Shown piece after piece: positions 1 to 10,119 of a DNA stretch of 64,000 nt. The stretch is from contig NZ_CP092332.1 in the NCBI RefSeq assembly GCF_029866485.1, positions 310,001 through 374,000 of the forward strand. The letters run 5' to 3'. The stretch is from Flavobacterium keumense. Its GTDB lineage: Bacteria > Bacteroidota > Bacteroidia > Flavobacteriales > Flavobacteriaceae. Made by a program: the position numbers and the translations under genes. The notes below the pieces were generated by a model that worked only from the letters and a program-made list of their open reading frames with translations, was not told the DNA's origin and searched no databases. Positions within the stretch are counted from its first letter, which is position 1. Each line of letters starts with the position of its first letter.

Positions 1-236
1 GCATCTAAATCTTTCTCAATCACTTGATTAAAAGCATTAGAAGCCCCCACCATACAATACCCGCCAATGGCTAATTTGAGTAATACAAGCCAATGAAATG
101 AATGGAAATCGGTCTCACCTAACACGAAACCCGCAATAGATGAAAATACAACACTGACAGCCAAACCGGCTTTAGTGATTGCTTTAAAATCGATATAAAT
201 GGATTTAAGAGAAATAGTACTCAATGTATTTAGCAT
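1..236 (-). CDS. ctaB: Protoheme IX farnesyltransferase (heme O synthase), N-terminal part only
   Basis: Only the first 78 codons lie in the window; the gene continues beyond the left edge. Translating the minus strand from the ATG at 234-236 gives a start MLNTLSTISLKSIYIDFKAI, one or two membrane segments, and then GASNAFNQVIEKDLDA. That last stretch is the beginning of the conserved Asn/Asp motif (N-x2-D-x2-x-D) with which UbiA-family heme O synthases bind prenyl diphosphate. The enzyme farnesylates heme b to heme O for heme-copper oxidases, in the cytoplasmic membrane, so it probably serves the cytochrome oxidase encoded at 39-42 kb. The call rests on a fragment, but the motif is characteristic. 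Confidence 0.82.
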   Translation of the reverse strand, partial: MLNTLSTISLKSIYIDFKAITKAGLAVSVVFSSIAGFVLGETDFHSFHWLVLLKLAIGGYCMVGASNAFNQVIEKDLD

Positions 237-307
237 AAAACTGGCGCGAAGATACAAATAAGATTATAGAAAGTAGCGCCTGAATTTTAGATTTTTTACA
301 CCTAAAA

Positions 308-1447
308 TCAATCTTTTGCTTTATCAAAAGTTAGATACAAATACAAACTCAAAAACAGGATTACAACTTCAAAAGTCAATAATGAAGTTACTATTCCTAC
401 CGCATCTGCTAAAAATCCTAATACTACAGCTGGAATACCAAACCCAACATAACCAAAAAACATATAGCCCGAAACAGCACGTGCTTTTTGACTGCCTCCT
501 AGATCAGCAATTATAGCTAATCCTCCTTGATAACTAAATCCATAGGCTGCAGAACCAATAAAAGCGGTCCCTAACAAAACAACTGGTAACATTCCCAAAT
601 AGGACCCTAAAATCACTAATCCGAAACCAAAAGGAATAATCGCAAATCCTAATTTAAGACTTGTTTTAGGCTGAAATCTTTTACGGATAAATGGCTGCAT
701 GAATCCACCTGTCCAATTAATTAGTACCAAACAAAATCCCGCATAAGCTGTTAAATGGAATGTGGCCAATTGAGTAGGGATGATTGCAATAACCACTCCT
801 GTAGTAGCCCAGCAAATTGCAATTGACAAATTAACCGGAAATGACCCTTTAGGAAAATACGGTAATCGAACTAGGTTTCCTCCAATAGGAGGCAATTTGG
901 GAAGAAAAAAAGCCAATACAATTCCCAATAGCGTAATGACAATAGCTACAAAATAAGTGATAGGTAAATAAGTAAAATGGATCAATAAAGCAATACTTGT
1001 CATAAAGGCGCCTCCACTAAAGCCAATTGCTGTTGCCATTGAAGTAGCATTAGCAGCACGAACAGACGCATTCACATTTGAAGCAAGAATCTCTGAAATA
1101 TAAGCCGTACCTGTTCCCATGCTTAATGCCAAAGCCACACCTTGAAAAAACCGAGCAAAAATCAACGCGTAAACTGTTGGAAACACCGTTATCGTAAGAT
1201 TCGAAGCTAAAGCCAAAAATAAACTAAAAAGCAGGACTGGCTTCCTACCTATTCGATCTGAAATACCACCTAGGAATACATAACAAGGTAGCATACCTAA
1301 AATATAAGTCGCTAATACCAAAGCCGTCTGACCGTTATTGAATCCCGCCACCTCAGCATACGGTCTAAAAAGCGGCATTGATATGTTAACCGCTAAAGTT
1401 ATCAAGAAAAGAGCAAACGATATAACAGAAGTAGGTTGTATTTTCAT
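308..1447 (-). CDS. Major facilitator superfamily transporter, probable efflux type
   Basis: A 379-residue protein with about 12 predicted membrane segments. The loop between segments 2 and 3 carries the MFS signature GGISDRIGRKPV (about residues 60-71), and FARFFQGVALALSMG around residues 97-111 resembles motif B/C of drug and sugar exporters. The length is normal for a 12-TM carrier. No substrate can be read from the sequence. It lies downstream of ctaB on the same strand's far side and 43 bp from the vanZ stop, but the vanZ terminator separates them. It starts at an ATG at 1445-1447. Confidence 0.8.
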   Translation of the reverse strand: MKIQPTSVISFALFLITLAVNISMPLFRPYAEVAGFNNGQTALVLATYILGMLPCYVFLGGISDRIGRKPVLLFSLFLALASNLTITVFPTVYALIFARFFQGVALALSMGTGTAYISEILASNVNASVRAANATSMATAIGFSGGAFMTSIALLIHFTYLPITYFVAIVITLLGIVLAFFLPKLPPIGGNLVRLPYFPKGSFPVNLSIAICWATTGVVIAIIPTQLATFHLTAYAGFCLVLINWTGGFMQPFIRKRFQPKTSLKLGFAIIPFGFGLVILGSYLGMLPVVLLGTAFIGSAAYGFSYQGGLAIIADLGGSQKARAVSGYMFFGYVGFGIPAVVLGFLADAVGIVTSLLTFEVVILFLSLYLYLTFDKAKD

Positions 1448-1460
1448 AACTTATCAAGGT

Positions 1461-1486
1461 ATAAAAAATCCCACCGAAGTGGGACT
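1461..1486 (-). terminator. Intrinsic terminator of gcvH-vanZ
   Basis: On the minus strand, just after the vanZ stop codon, TCCCAC-TTCG-GTGGGA forms a 6-bp stem with a stable UUCG tetraloop, followed by a run of six T. It separates gcvH-vanZ from the MFS gene downstream. Confidence 0.75.
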
Positions 1487-1489
1487 TAT

Positions 1490-1879
1490 CTATTCATTTG
1501 TATTCTGATTTTTCTTTATTTGCTTAGCAAAAAGCACAAAACTAAACGCGATAATTGTACCTATTAAATTTGCCAATACATCAAAACAATCTCCGCTTCT
1601 TGTTGTGGTCAATTTGTCTTGCAAAATTTCAATTCCTATTCCAAATAATAAAGAAAAACAAACAGCAACTACAAGAAACTTAAACTGATTCTTTTTTTTA
1701 ACTTGTTTTTTGAAAAACAAAAACCAAAGTATGGTAAAAACAAAATAAAAAAAAGCGTGAACAAATTTATCTAAATTTGGAATGTTAACCGTTGGAATAT
1801 CATTAGAAGAAGTCAAACAAAAAAAGCTTACCACTCCTGTCCAGCACAATGCAATCCAAAAAAAGATATTTTTAAGCAC
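1490..1879 (-). CDS. VanZ-family membrane protein
   Basis: About 129 residues with four hydrophobic segments and the short loop [18 protein letters not shown] typical of VanZ-like proteins (D-K-x2-H-x5-Y). A second conserved part, [29 protein letters not shown], includes the family's E-x2-Q and D-x2-N-x3-G pattern. Function in this family outside glycopeptide resistance is unknown. There is no ATG at the N-terminus: the reading frame opens with consecutive TTG (1880-1882) and GTG (1877-1879) codons. I chose GTG. Both lie inside the 3' end of gcvH, so translation is probably coupled to gcvH. Confidence 0.72.
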   Translation of the reverse strand: MLKNIFFWIALCWTGVVSFFCLTSSNDIPTVNIPNLDKFVHAFFYFVFTILWFLFFKKQVKKKNQFKFLVVAVCFSLLFGIGIEILQDKLTTTRSGDCFDVLANLIGTIIAFSFVLFAKQIKKNQNTNE

Positions 1880-2252
1880 CAATCAATTCTTTGTAGGCCT
1901 CACTTGAAAGTAATGTATCTACTTCTCCCAAATCAGAAACCTTTACTTTTATCATCCAACCTGCTCCATAAGGATCTGAATTCACACTTTCTGGAGTACT
2001 TTCCAATTCTTCGTTGAATTCAATAATTTCGCCAGACAAAGGCAAAAACAAATCAGAAACTGTTTTAACTGCTTCTACTGTTCCAAAAACTTCGTCTTTA
2101 TCCAAAGTTTGATCTAAAGTTTCAACCTCAACATAAACGATATCACCCAATTCTTTTTGAGCGAAATCAGTAATTCCAACGGTAGCAACATCTCCATCAA
2201 TGCTTACCCATTCGTGATCTTTTGTGTACTTTAAATTTGCAGGTATATTCAT
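1872..2252 (-). CDS. gcvH: Glycine cleavage system H protein
   Basis: The 126-residue protein matches the usual H-protein length. It carries lipoate on Lys63 within [15 protein letters not shown] and shuttles the aminomethyl group between the P, T and L proteins of the glycine cleavage system in the cytoplasm. The start [21 protein letters not shown] is the canonical N-terminal fold. The ATG at 2250-2252 lies about 20 nt downstream of a predicted transcription start. The gene overlaps the vanZ-like gene downstream by a few bases. The other glycine cleavage genes are not in the window, as is usual for flavobacteria. Confidence 0.97.
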   Translation of the reverse strand: MNIPANLKYTKDHEWVSIDGDVATVGITDFAQKELGDIVYVEVETLDQTLDKDEVFGTVEAVKTVSDLFLPLSGEIIEFNEELESTPESVNSDPYGAGWMIKVKVSDLGEVDTLLSSEAYKELIGA

Positions 2253-2277
2253 AATATGTGAATTAATTTAATTGTGG

Positions 2278-2285
2278 CAAAGGTA
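2278..2285 (-). promoter_or_regulatory. gcvH promoter -7 box (TACCTTTG)
   Basis: The minus-strand sequence TACCTTTG fits the Bacteroidota -7 consensus TAnnTTTG. It is placed to start transcription about 20 nt before the gcvH ATG. No TTG is seen at -33. Confidence 0.5.
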
Positions 2286-2320
2286 CTATCTTCATTTGAA
2301 ATTTAGATTAGAATTAAAAA

Positions 2321-5300
2321 TTAATTTCCAAAATTATACCTCAAAGTAAAACCTGAACGAATATTCGTTAAAGGAAAAGTAGTAGAAATAACTGCTTTTG
2401 AAAAAGAATGGTCATAATAAAATATCGCTGTAAGATTCTTACTTAACGAATAATCCGCAGTTACTTTTAAAGTCCAAATGTTTTGTCCTGCTGCTAATTG
2501 ATTTTTATTATAATCCAAATATCGTACAATTGTCTTGTTATCTCTTAATGACAAATCTGCTTTGACATTAATATCACTTTTGATAATTCCAGTAGGACTA
2601 TCTGCTAATCGCGAAGAAAAAATAACATCTTTGAAACGATATCCTAGTCCAACTACATATTCAATCCCTTTTACTTCGGTCAATAAATTATTATCAAAAC
2701 TCATCGACAAAGCGCGATCTTTTTTGATTTCTGTTAAAACCTTTAACGAATTTTTCAATTCCATATCCATACGAACCAATGGACTAAATTGCTCTACTAA
2801 ATTAACATTTGACATAATAGTGGAATTATAATAATTCCCATTTTTATCAACTCCATTTGGATCTTTATCAAATTCAAAATTAGATCGAAAAGCGTTAATT
2901 GTATACGAAGCCCTATAATTGTGTTGTAACGAAACACGCTTAAAATTTTTCTTAAAAAATTCATACCGCATAAATCCATTATATCGCAAAGACCAATTAG
3001 GTAAAGGAAGGCTTCTAAAAATTCCCAAGGAAGCACTTGCTGCATTACTTCCTGAATAAGCCGCTAAGAAAGCTGGTAACAAAACCGCCTGATTGTTTTT
3101 TCCAAAACCTACTGGAAAACCATCCCCATCAATATTCGCCGGATTAGTTATATCTATACCTCGCTGAAGAGCTAATCTATTAGCCACAACTAGTCTATTT
3201 TGTCTGAAATCATCAAATGCAACAGACGAATTTGCATTACTAGACAAAAATGAGGTTTTAATTAAAACGGTAGAAATAGAAAAAATTCCTGATGAATAAG
3301 GTGATCTAGAATTATAAACTCCATTAGCAACATCGTACTGTTCCGAAAAATTTTCAGAGTATGATCGGTCTAAATTCAAATCAACTTTTAAATCTGGAAA
3401 TACATCTAGATTAGCCGATGCTTTAAATATCTTGTTTTTTACTTGGGTAAAATTTTGATTAAATTCTGGATAATTAGTCAACCAACCCTGCTTTGCCGCT
3501 TCATACCTCACGTCATCTTGACTTCCAAAAATAAATCCTAAAGTAGGCTTAGAGGTTCCTAAAAAACCTATACTCGGCGTATACCCCGGCAAAACTGTTC
3601 CGCTATTATACGTATAATTCATTTGGATATTCTTTACACTTGTTAAAACCCCCATAACACCATCTAAAAACAAATTAGATTGATTTTGTTGCATGTTCGT
3701 TTTTACCACTTTTTCTCCTGGTTTTGGAACTACACTCTTGCTTGGTTTAAAATTATTTTGTTGCTTTGATTTAGTCAAACCCAAATAGCGATATAGTGTT
3801 TCCATATTCAATGTAGCATTTACATTATTGGAATTTGCATTTTGGATAGTGTTCCCTAAGTTGTAGGTAGTGCCTCCTATATCAATCTTTGATAATGCCT
3901 CTGAGGCACGTTGCCAACTATAATCGGCAGTATAGGAGTAATTCGCTTTTACAAAACTAAAGAGAGGAATTTTGTTAATTGGAAGTTCGTAATTAAGAAC
4001 AACTTGTTGTTGATGTTGGTTTGGGGTTCCAATATTCCAATAATCATCCCAAACCGTCAATCCTTCTTTTGAAGTATTATCAGGATTCAAATAACTTTTC
4101 ACAATATTCCCAGAAGAGGCTGCATAATTTAATTTTAAAGATTTGGATAAATTATAATTAAATCCATACTGATAATTAAAGGCATAATTTCGTCTATATA
4201 ATGCGTCTAAACCTATTCCTTCTACACCATCTACTTGTCTAAACTGTTGACGATTGTACTGTCTAACTATATCTGTATTAAAGGTAACCGAAGCAGGTAA
4301 AAAATTAAAATTAAAGTCTTGAAGTAATTTCCAATAATTACTTTTTTTCATAAAACTTACTTTCTTAAACGGCTCAATTGCTTTAGAATTAAAAGTATAA
4401 GCAAAATCTACAGAAGAACTTACTTTTTGATCTGAATAATCTTCAATTTCAAAATCATGTCGTTTTACCTCATTAATTGATTGAGAAAATGTAAAATTTT
4501 CGATATCATAAATGTGTGGTTTTTGCTGAGGGGCCCTTTCTTTTCGAACTCCTATAAAATTGATGCTCGTACGTTTTGTGTAATCAATCGCTCTATTACG
4601 AATATTTGCTTTTTTTGAAGCATCTGTAGTATTATCTAAAAGCTGATTTAACCTAATATCTTGATTGAAAGGATCGTATTCAGGAGTAATGACTTCTTCT
4701 GCAACACCGTAATTAAAAGGTAAGTTAACTCCCCATTTCTTTGGTAATAACTTTCCTAAACTAAAATTAGTTACAATATTGTATTGTTGAATATCCTCTC
4801 TGCTTCTCTCGTTTGGACCCTGTTCTAAAGCCCCAAACCCGATAGTACTTTTTTTACCTGAGGCCGAAACTGTAGCAAAATCAGCCATATTTGAATCTAC
4901 ATTCAAAATAGCAGCCATACCTCCTTTATTATCCATATCTGCCAGTCGAAGCTCATTAAACCAAACTTCTCCTTTAATTCGCCTTGAAGCTTCATTACTT
5001 TTTACCCCCACCATCAAGGTTCTTACTAACCCAAAATTAGGATTTCCCTTTATTCCTAATCGCAACTTATTGGTCTTATTAGCCAACTTTGGATTTAATT
5101 CATCTTCGTTTTGATAATAAATCCCATCTATAGGAAGTGTTGTAGGATCAACGCCCATTGACTTAATTTTTAATTGAGTTAGCAATTCTAAAGCTAAATC
5201 TATCTGATTCTCTTCAGGCCAAACTATTTCTGGGCTTAATGGCGAACAACCTGAATTAGCCGAAGAGGAAGGTAAAGTAACCTTTAAAGGAATTTCTATT

Positions 5301-8300
5301 TGATAAAAATTCTGAGTAAAATCATTTCCAAAACGAATAAATCCTATCATTTGATTATCGCGAATAGCAATTTCGTTAGGTAAAGACTCTGCATGCAAAA
5401 ACATCTTCAATTTATTAAATTGACGCATGTCTACACTCACATTTTTAAACACTGCTCTTGAATCTCCTGACTCTAATCCATCACCTGAAACTCTTAAAGA
5501 AAGTGATTGTTCATCTTGATTTATTACAGTATTGTTATTATATAACTGCTCACGAACCACTCCTGGAGGTGTAATATAGTTGATAGGGCATCTTTCATTG
5601 TTTTGTTGAATGTTTACTGCCAAAACATCCAAATCCGTTCTATCATCATCACTATTTGTATCTCTAAAATCCAATGTATTAGCATACCTTCTCCATTCTC
5701 CTCTAACTAAATCCAATGATCCGAAACGAAGTGTTACAGGACTAGAAAAGCCAGTCATGAACATTCTCATAAAACGAATAGAACGAAAATCCGTAATAGA
5801 ACCTATCGTGTTTTGAGGTTGAGATACAGGTATTTTAAACTGTATCCAACGTGCCTCGGTAGTTGATCCATTTGGCAACTCCACTTGAGTATTTCGAATA
5901 TCAGTGATGTAATTTTGTCCTATTGCCATATTAGGCATCATATCAATACTGTACTCATAATACGCATTAATGGTATTCATTGTGTTATCTCTATTGATAT
6001 CTTCAACATCTGGCATTGTAGTAGATCCTCTATTAGGTGTATCTACTGAAACTGCTGAGTTCCCATCTGTTCCATTATAATTTTTATATCTATCTAATAC
6101 ACTTCCTGTTGTATTAAGATAAAACATATAATCATCTGCCGCCGGGTCAGTTTCTGTAGAAAAATTAGAGTAGGTTGCTGCTTCATCATCGTTTTTTAAA
6201 CCATCTAAACCAACGTCTTGATTGTTTCTATTAGTAGCATTCCCATCAAAAGTATAAATAAGCGATTGAGAGGCTGGAACATTACCCCAAATAGGTCTTG
6301 GATTTACTAAAATTTGATCTGTTCCTAATCCATTTTCATATTGTTTTCTACCATCCTTTAATACATCTTCTGAAATTTCTCCAAGATTGAAATAGATTTT
6401 TCCTGAATTAGACAATGGAGCCGCTCCTTGACCAACATAGGGATCCAATACCCAAAACTGAATGTATTCAACGTTTCCTTGTTCAAAATTAGTAGCATTA
6501 ATAGCACGCATGATGCCCCCAAAATTCCCTCTCGGATTAGAAGAAAAAGTAGGATTGTTGTTATAGGGACCTCTTTCGGAAGGATAATAACTTAAATCTA
6601 AGGTGTTTACTACTTGAGATTGTCCTTGTGCAATATCTGTCAAAGGGTATAATTCTTTACTAAAAATTCTTCGAGTAGCATTTAGAGAAAGATCATCCGA
6701 AGTAATTCCGCCTGGTTTTTGAGTATAAAATAGAGGATCTATAGAATACCAAGCTAACTTCGCTCTTTTAAATCCATAGGCCAAATCATTTGAACTTTCA
6801 TTAAAATCATACCTGCTTTCTGTATCATTAACAGGAGTAGAAGACAAACTCCAAGCCAAGGGAGATCGCATATCAATAGTTGATTGTGAACCTTCAAAAT
6901 CATCTACATAAATTGTTGATTCTCCTTGAAATTGATCTGCTTTTGGAGTACCTGGTTTTAAAAATGCAATCTCACCTTTTACTGAAAGATTAGAGGCAAC
7001 ATCGGTATCTATATTAGGTAATTTATTTGCTAAACGAGTTAAAAAAGGCACTTCAGATGAGAAAGCGGTATTGAATCCAAAAATTGTATTATTCACAGAC
7101 TCTTGTCCAAAACTTGACTTTTGAGTAAAAGGCCTTTCGGTCATTTTTAAGAATGTAGCTCCAATTAAAAATTTATCCGAAATTTTATGTTCTACATTTA
7201 CTCCCATAAACCTTCTGGTTTGCTGTCCAAAGATGGAATTATTTTCCAATGAAACTTCTATAGGAGTGTTAGAGGCTTGTAATGAAGGATCTAAAATTTG
7301 AACTCGTCCTAATTGATAATTCACACTATAATCAATGCCCTCAACCAATACTCTGCCTGCCGCAGTAACTCTAACAGAACCTTGAGGTACATTAAAGGCT
7401 CCTATAGGAATTCCATCGCCAGTAGATGATTTGTATTTTCCTCTTAATAAGAATTTATTTTTTTCACTATCCTGTAATGCTCCAGATTGAGTATTTCGAT
7501 ACATATTTCTAAATACATATTTTTTTTGATTTGGATTATATGTATCCACATCACTATATCTCTCACCAGAACCTTGATTCGTTAATTTTGAAAAAAGTAA
7601 TTCTCCAAAAGGCTCCTTAACTGTGAATATAATTCGGCCATTTTGAGCGTCAATAGTTAAGCCAGGCATAAAATCAAAAAAACCATCACCTCCTACTTGT
7701 GGGTCATTATTATAATTTAATTTATCTAAATTAAACACCTTTAACAATGGTGTTTCTGCCACTTTGTTATCCGGAGTTGGATTCACAGGGAAAGGGCTTC
7801 CTGATACAGGTGTGATATAATTTAATGGAGAGGGATCAGTATATAAAATGTTAAACCTAAAATCTTCTTTTTTAAGCTGGTATGCTCCAGGAATTTGATA
7901 AATATTTTTCATCATCAAATTCCAAACAGGATTTTTGACATTTGTTAAATTACTTTTAAGCATTTTCAAAATTAAACTTTGAGTAATTACTGCCTGAGTT
8001 GAAGGCGTGTTTCCTGTAACTACTGTTGCATCAACTCCATCATTACCAAATTCTCCTACTTGATAAACTTTTTCTCCAATTGTATACTGATAGGCAACTG
8101 CAAGAACCTCATCGTTGGCTAATTTTTGCTGAAGCGAAATATACCCTAATTGAGGATGAAAAGTGTACTCATTAGGGTTCAGCTTACGAGCGTTTTCTAG
8201 TTTAGAATAATCTTGACCTTCACTAACAGAAACGTTAAACCCTGACTTGGCTGTAACCATCTCTCGAATATTGGGATTCAATAATCCTGTTCCTAATTTA

Positions 8301-9484
8301 ATCAAATCAGGATTGAATTTATTATTGGTATTATCTGATGGAGAATCTGCCGGCTGACTAAACATTCCTGTTGAAGGACTTAATACAACTACTTCGCCAT
8401 CAGTTAACCCTGACAGCTGACTCTCTCCTAAATCTTGAATAGCAATAATATTCCTAATATTATTATTGGTTGTTGTAATGCGATTCTGTCTATTGGTTAC
8501 CCATACTTCAAGCCTTGTTATTTGAACCCTACTATCTATAAATGGATAATTTTTTAAAGCTGTATCATATTTATTTCTAAAATATTGCGATAAAAAGAAA
8601 TGGCGATCACTATCATAATCCAATGCAAAAATGTCAAAATTTTGAACTGTACCTCCTCCTTCAGCAACAACACTTTTGGTTTTAGATTTTTGTTCAGAGA
8701 ACACACCTGTTACAGTTGTTTTACCAAATTGTAATTTAGTTTTTACCCCAAATAAACTTTGTGCACCTCGAATTAAAGTACTGTTTAAAGGCATACTAAC
8801 ATTACCAATCTCAATATCTTGAATGATTGCATCTTCACTAGCACTATACTTAGGATCGTAAGATAGTTTTATTAAATTTTGAAAAGAAAACGTAGATTGT
8901 GTATCATAATTAGCATTAACATTCAATCTCTTACCTACCTTACCTGTTAAGCCAAGACTTATTCTCTGATTAAAGTCAAAAGTGGTATTCGTCCGATTAC
9001 GTAATGAAAAAGAAGGATTGTCTTGCTTTGTATAACGCATCCCTAAATCCATCTCAATGGAACCCGTAGGTTTTACATCAATAGTATTGCCTCCGAAAAT
9101 AGTTTCAAACAAACCTGACTTAATATAATATTTAGGTAATAAATCTTTTTTAGCTGCATCAGCACCTTGTTTTTTACCATCTACTGCATCTAATTTTTTC
9201 CTAAAATAATTACGCATTGACTCCTTCAATACTAAGTTTTCATATTCTCTTGGAGTTAAGATTATGGGGTAATCAATTGTAAAACCTTCAACAGAATTAG
9301 TATAAACATATCGATCAGTAACCGGATCATAAGTATAACCAGATAAAATACTCTTTGGATTTTTAATCGCAATTTTTCCTGTCGAGTATCCTTTTGGTAT
9401 CGTATCTTGAGCAACAGATGTACCTTGAGCTTGAACTACATAAGTAGAAAATAAAATTAGCAATAGCTGACAAATTTTATTCAT
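2321..9484 (-). CDS. sprA: Gliding motility / type IX secretion outer-membrane translocon protein SprA
   Basis: A 2387-residue protein with an N-terminal signal peptide (MNKICQLLLILFSTYVVQAQ) and no other membrane helix. It is rich in alternating aromatic/hydrophobic strands and ends in an aromatic-containing beta strand (GFTLRYNFGN), as expected of a very large outer-membrane barrel. Known family: SprA forms the giant 36-strand translocon pore of the type IX secretion system, needed for secretion of gliding adhesins and enzymes in flavobacteria. Recognisable parts include DFNQRISLGLTGKVGKRLNVNANYD and the FEGSQSTIDMRSPLAW region near residue 880. The gene directly follows ruvA (22 bp gap) and maeB, an arrangement common in flavobacteria, so it is probably transcribed with them. 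No clear terminator follows. Confidence 0.95.
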   Translation of the reverse strand: MNKICQLLLILFSTYVVQAQGTSVAQDTIPKGYSTGKIAIKNPKSILSGYTYDPVTDRYVYTNSVEGFTIDYPIILTPREYENLVLKESMRNYFRKKLDAVDGKKQGADAAKKDLLPKYYIKSGLFETIFGGNTIDVKPTGSIEMDLGMRYTKQDNPSFSLRNRTNTTFDFNQRISLGLTGKVGKRLNVNANYDTQSTFSFQNLIKLSYDPKYSASEDAIIQDIEIGNVSMPLNSTLIRGAQSLFGVKTKLQFGKTTVTGVFSEQKSKTKSVVAEGGGTVQNFDIFALDYDSDRHFFLSQYFRNKYDTALKNYPFIDSRVQITRLEVWVTNRQNRITTTNNNIRNIIAIQDLGESQLSGLTDGEVVVLSPSTGMFSQPADSPSDNTNNKFNPDLIKLGTGLLNPNIREMVTAKSGFNVSVSEGQDYSKLENARKLNPNEYTFHPQLGYISLQQKLANDEVLAVAYQYTIGEKVYQVGEFGNDGVDATVVTGNTPSTQAVITQSLILKMLKSNLTNVKNPVWNLMMKNIYQIPGAYQLKKEDFRFNILYTDPSPLNYITPVSGSPFPVNPTPDNKVAETPLLKVFNLDKLNYNNDPQVGGDGFFDFMPGLTIDAQNGRIIFTVKEPFGELLFSKLTNQGSGERYSDVDTYNPNQKKYVFRNMYRNTQSGALQDSEKNKFLLRGKYKSSTGDGIPIGAFNVPQGSVRVTAAGRVLVEGIDYSVNYQLGRVQILDPSLQASNTPIEVSLENNSIFGQQTRRFMGVNVEHKISDKFLIGATFLKMTERPFTQKSSFGQESVNNTIFGFNTAFSSEVPFLTRLANKLPNIDTDVASNLSVKGEIAFLKPGTPKADQFQGESTIYVDDFEGSQSTIDMRSPLAWSLSSTPVNDTESRYDFNESSNDLAYGFKRAKLAWYSIDPLFYTQKPGGITSDDLSLNATRRIFSKELYPLTDIAQGQSQVVNTLDLSYYPSERGPYNNNPTFSSNPRGNFGGIMRAINATNFEQGNVEYIQFWVLDPYVGQGAAPLSNSGKIYFNLGEISEDVLKDGRKQYENGLGTDQILVNPRPIWGNVPASQSLIYTFDGNATNRNNQDVGLDGLKNDDEAATYSNFSTETDPAADDYMFYLNTTGSVLDRYKNYNGTDGNSAVSVDTPNRGSTTMPDVEDINRDNTMNTINAYYEYSIDMMPNMAIGQNYITDIRNTQVELPNGSTTEARWIQFKIPVSQPQNTIGSITDFRSIRFMRMFMTGFSSPVTLRFGSLDLVRGEWRRYANTLDFRDTNSDDDRTDLDVLAVNIQQNNERCPINYITPPGVVREQLYNNNTVINQDEQSLSLRVSGDGLESGDSRAVFKNVSVDMRQFNKLKMFLHAESLPNEIAIRDNQMIGFIRFGNDFTQNFYQIEIPLKVTLPSSSANSGCSPLSPEIVWPEENQIDLALELLTQLKIKSMGVDPTTLPIDGIYYQNEDELNPKLANKTNKLRLGIKGNPNFGLVRTLMVGVKSNEASRRIKGEVWFNELRLADMDNKGGMAAILNVDSNMADFATVSASGKKSTIGFGALEQGPNERSREDIQQYNIVTNFSLGKLLPKKWGVNLPFNYGVAEEVITPEYDPFNQDIRLNQLLDNTTDASKKANIRNRAIDYTKRTSINFIGVRKERAPQQKPHIYDIENFTFSQSINEVKRHDFEIEDYSDQKVSSSVDFAYTFNSKAIEPFKKVSFMKKSNYWKLLQDFNFNFLPASVTFNTDIVRQYNRQQFRQVDGVEGIGLDALYRRNYAFNYQYGFNYNLSKSLKLNYAASSGNIVKSYLNPDNTSKEGLTVWDDYWNIGTPNQHQQQVVLNYELPINKIPLFSFVKANYSYTADYSWQRASEALSKIDIGGTTYNLGNTIQNANSNNVNATLNMETLYRYLGLTKSKQQNNFKPSKSVVPKPGEKVVKTNMQQNQSNLFLDGVMGVLTSVKNIQMNYTYNSGTVLPGYTPSIGFLGTSKPTLGFIFGSQDDVRYEAAKQGWLTNYPEFNQNFTQVKNKIFKASANLDVFPDLKVDLNLDRSYSENFSEQYDVANGVYNSRSPYSSGIFSISTVLIKTSFLSSNANSSVAFDDFRQNRLVVANRLALQRGIDITNPANIDGDGFPVGFGKNNQAVLLPAFLAAYSGSNAASASLGIFRSLPLPNWSLRYNGFMRYEFFKKNFKRVSLQHNYRASYTINAFRSNFEFDKDPNGVDKNGNYYNSTIMSNVNLVEQFSPLVRMDMELKNSLKVLTEIKKDRALSMSFDNNLLTEVKGIEYVVGLGYRFKDVIFSSRLADSPTGIIKSDINVKADLSLRDNKTIVRYLDYNKNQLAAGQNIWTLKVTADYSLSKNLTAIFYYDHSFSKAVISTTFPLTNIRSGFTLRYNFGN

Positions 9485-9506
9485 AAATTAATGTTTCTTT
9501 ATGTAA

Positions 9507-10088
9507 TTACAAACTTTTTAATGCTCTTTTTATAATGGTCTCTACAGAAGCATCTGGATCTTCCTTGATAATCTTTTCGACTATTTTTTCAGAAGATTTA
9601 CGAACAAACCCCAATACCTCCAAAGCAGATAACGCTTCATCACGATTTGTATTGTTCTGCACCATAGAAACTTCATCTAAATCATATAATTTAATGACTT
9701 TCTCTTTTAAATCCAGAATAACCCTTTGAGCTGTTTTATTTCCGATTCCTTTTATGGATTGAATGGTCCCTACATCCCCTGAAGCTATTGCTTGAATTAT
9801 TTGTTTGGGTTCTAATGACGAAAGCATCGTTCTAGCTATACTTGCCCCGATTCCAGAAACCGACAAAAGCATTTTAAAAATTTCTCTTTCTGATTTTTCA
9901 ACAAATCCAAATAAAGTATGCGCATCTTCCTTTACTTGAAGATATGTAAATAATTTAATTTGATCTGAATTCGGAAGTAAAGAATAAGTATGTAACGAAA
10001 TATTAATTTGGTATCCAACTCCACCGCAATCAATTACAACTTCGGTGGGTGTTTTCTCTACTAATTTTCCTTGAATATGTGCTATCAT
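9507..10088 (-). CDS. ruvA: Holliday junction branch migration complex subunit RuvA
   Basis: The 193-residue length is normal. The N-terminal OB-fold begins MIAHIQGKLVEKTPTEVVIDCGGVGY. Two helix-hairpin-helix motifs follow (LLSVSGIGASIARTML about residue 77, and IQSIKGIGNKTAQRVILDLK about residue 113). The C-terminal domain (DEALSALEVLGFVRKSSEKIVEKI) contacts RuvB. RuvA tetramers bind Holliday junctions and load RuvB hexamers. ruvB is also in the window (38030-39052) but in a separate unit. Its neighbours are maeB upstream (31 bp gap) and sprA downstream. Confidence 0.97.
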   Translation of the reverse strand: MIAHIQGKLVEKTPTEVVIDCGGVGYQINISLHTYSLLPNSDQIKLFTYLQVKEDAHTLFGFVEKSEREIFKMLLSVSGIGASIARTMLSSLEPKQIIQAIASGDVGTIQSIKGIGNKTAQRVILDLKEKVIKLYDLDEVSMVQNNTNRDEALSALEVLGFVRKSSEKIVEKIIKEDPDASVETIIKRALKSL

Positions 10089-10119
10089 AATTATGTGGGG
10101 GATAAATTATTATCTCAAT

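Noticed and set aside
2535..3045. ORFs on both strands within the sprA gene (for example 2797-3045 minus and 2535-2831 plus)
   Set aside because: They lie wholly inside sprA in other frames and show no family motif; they are shadows of a long AT-rich gene.
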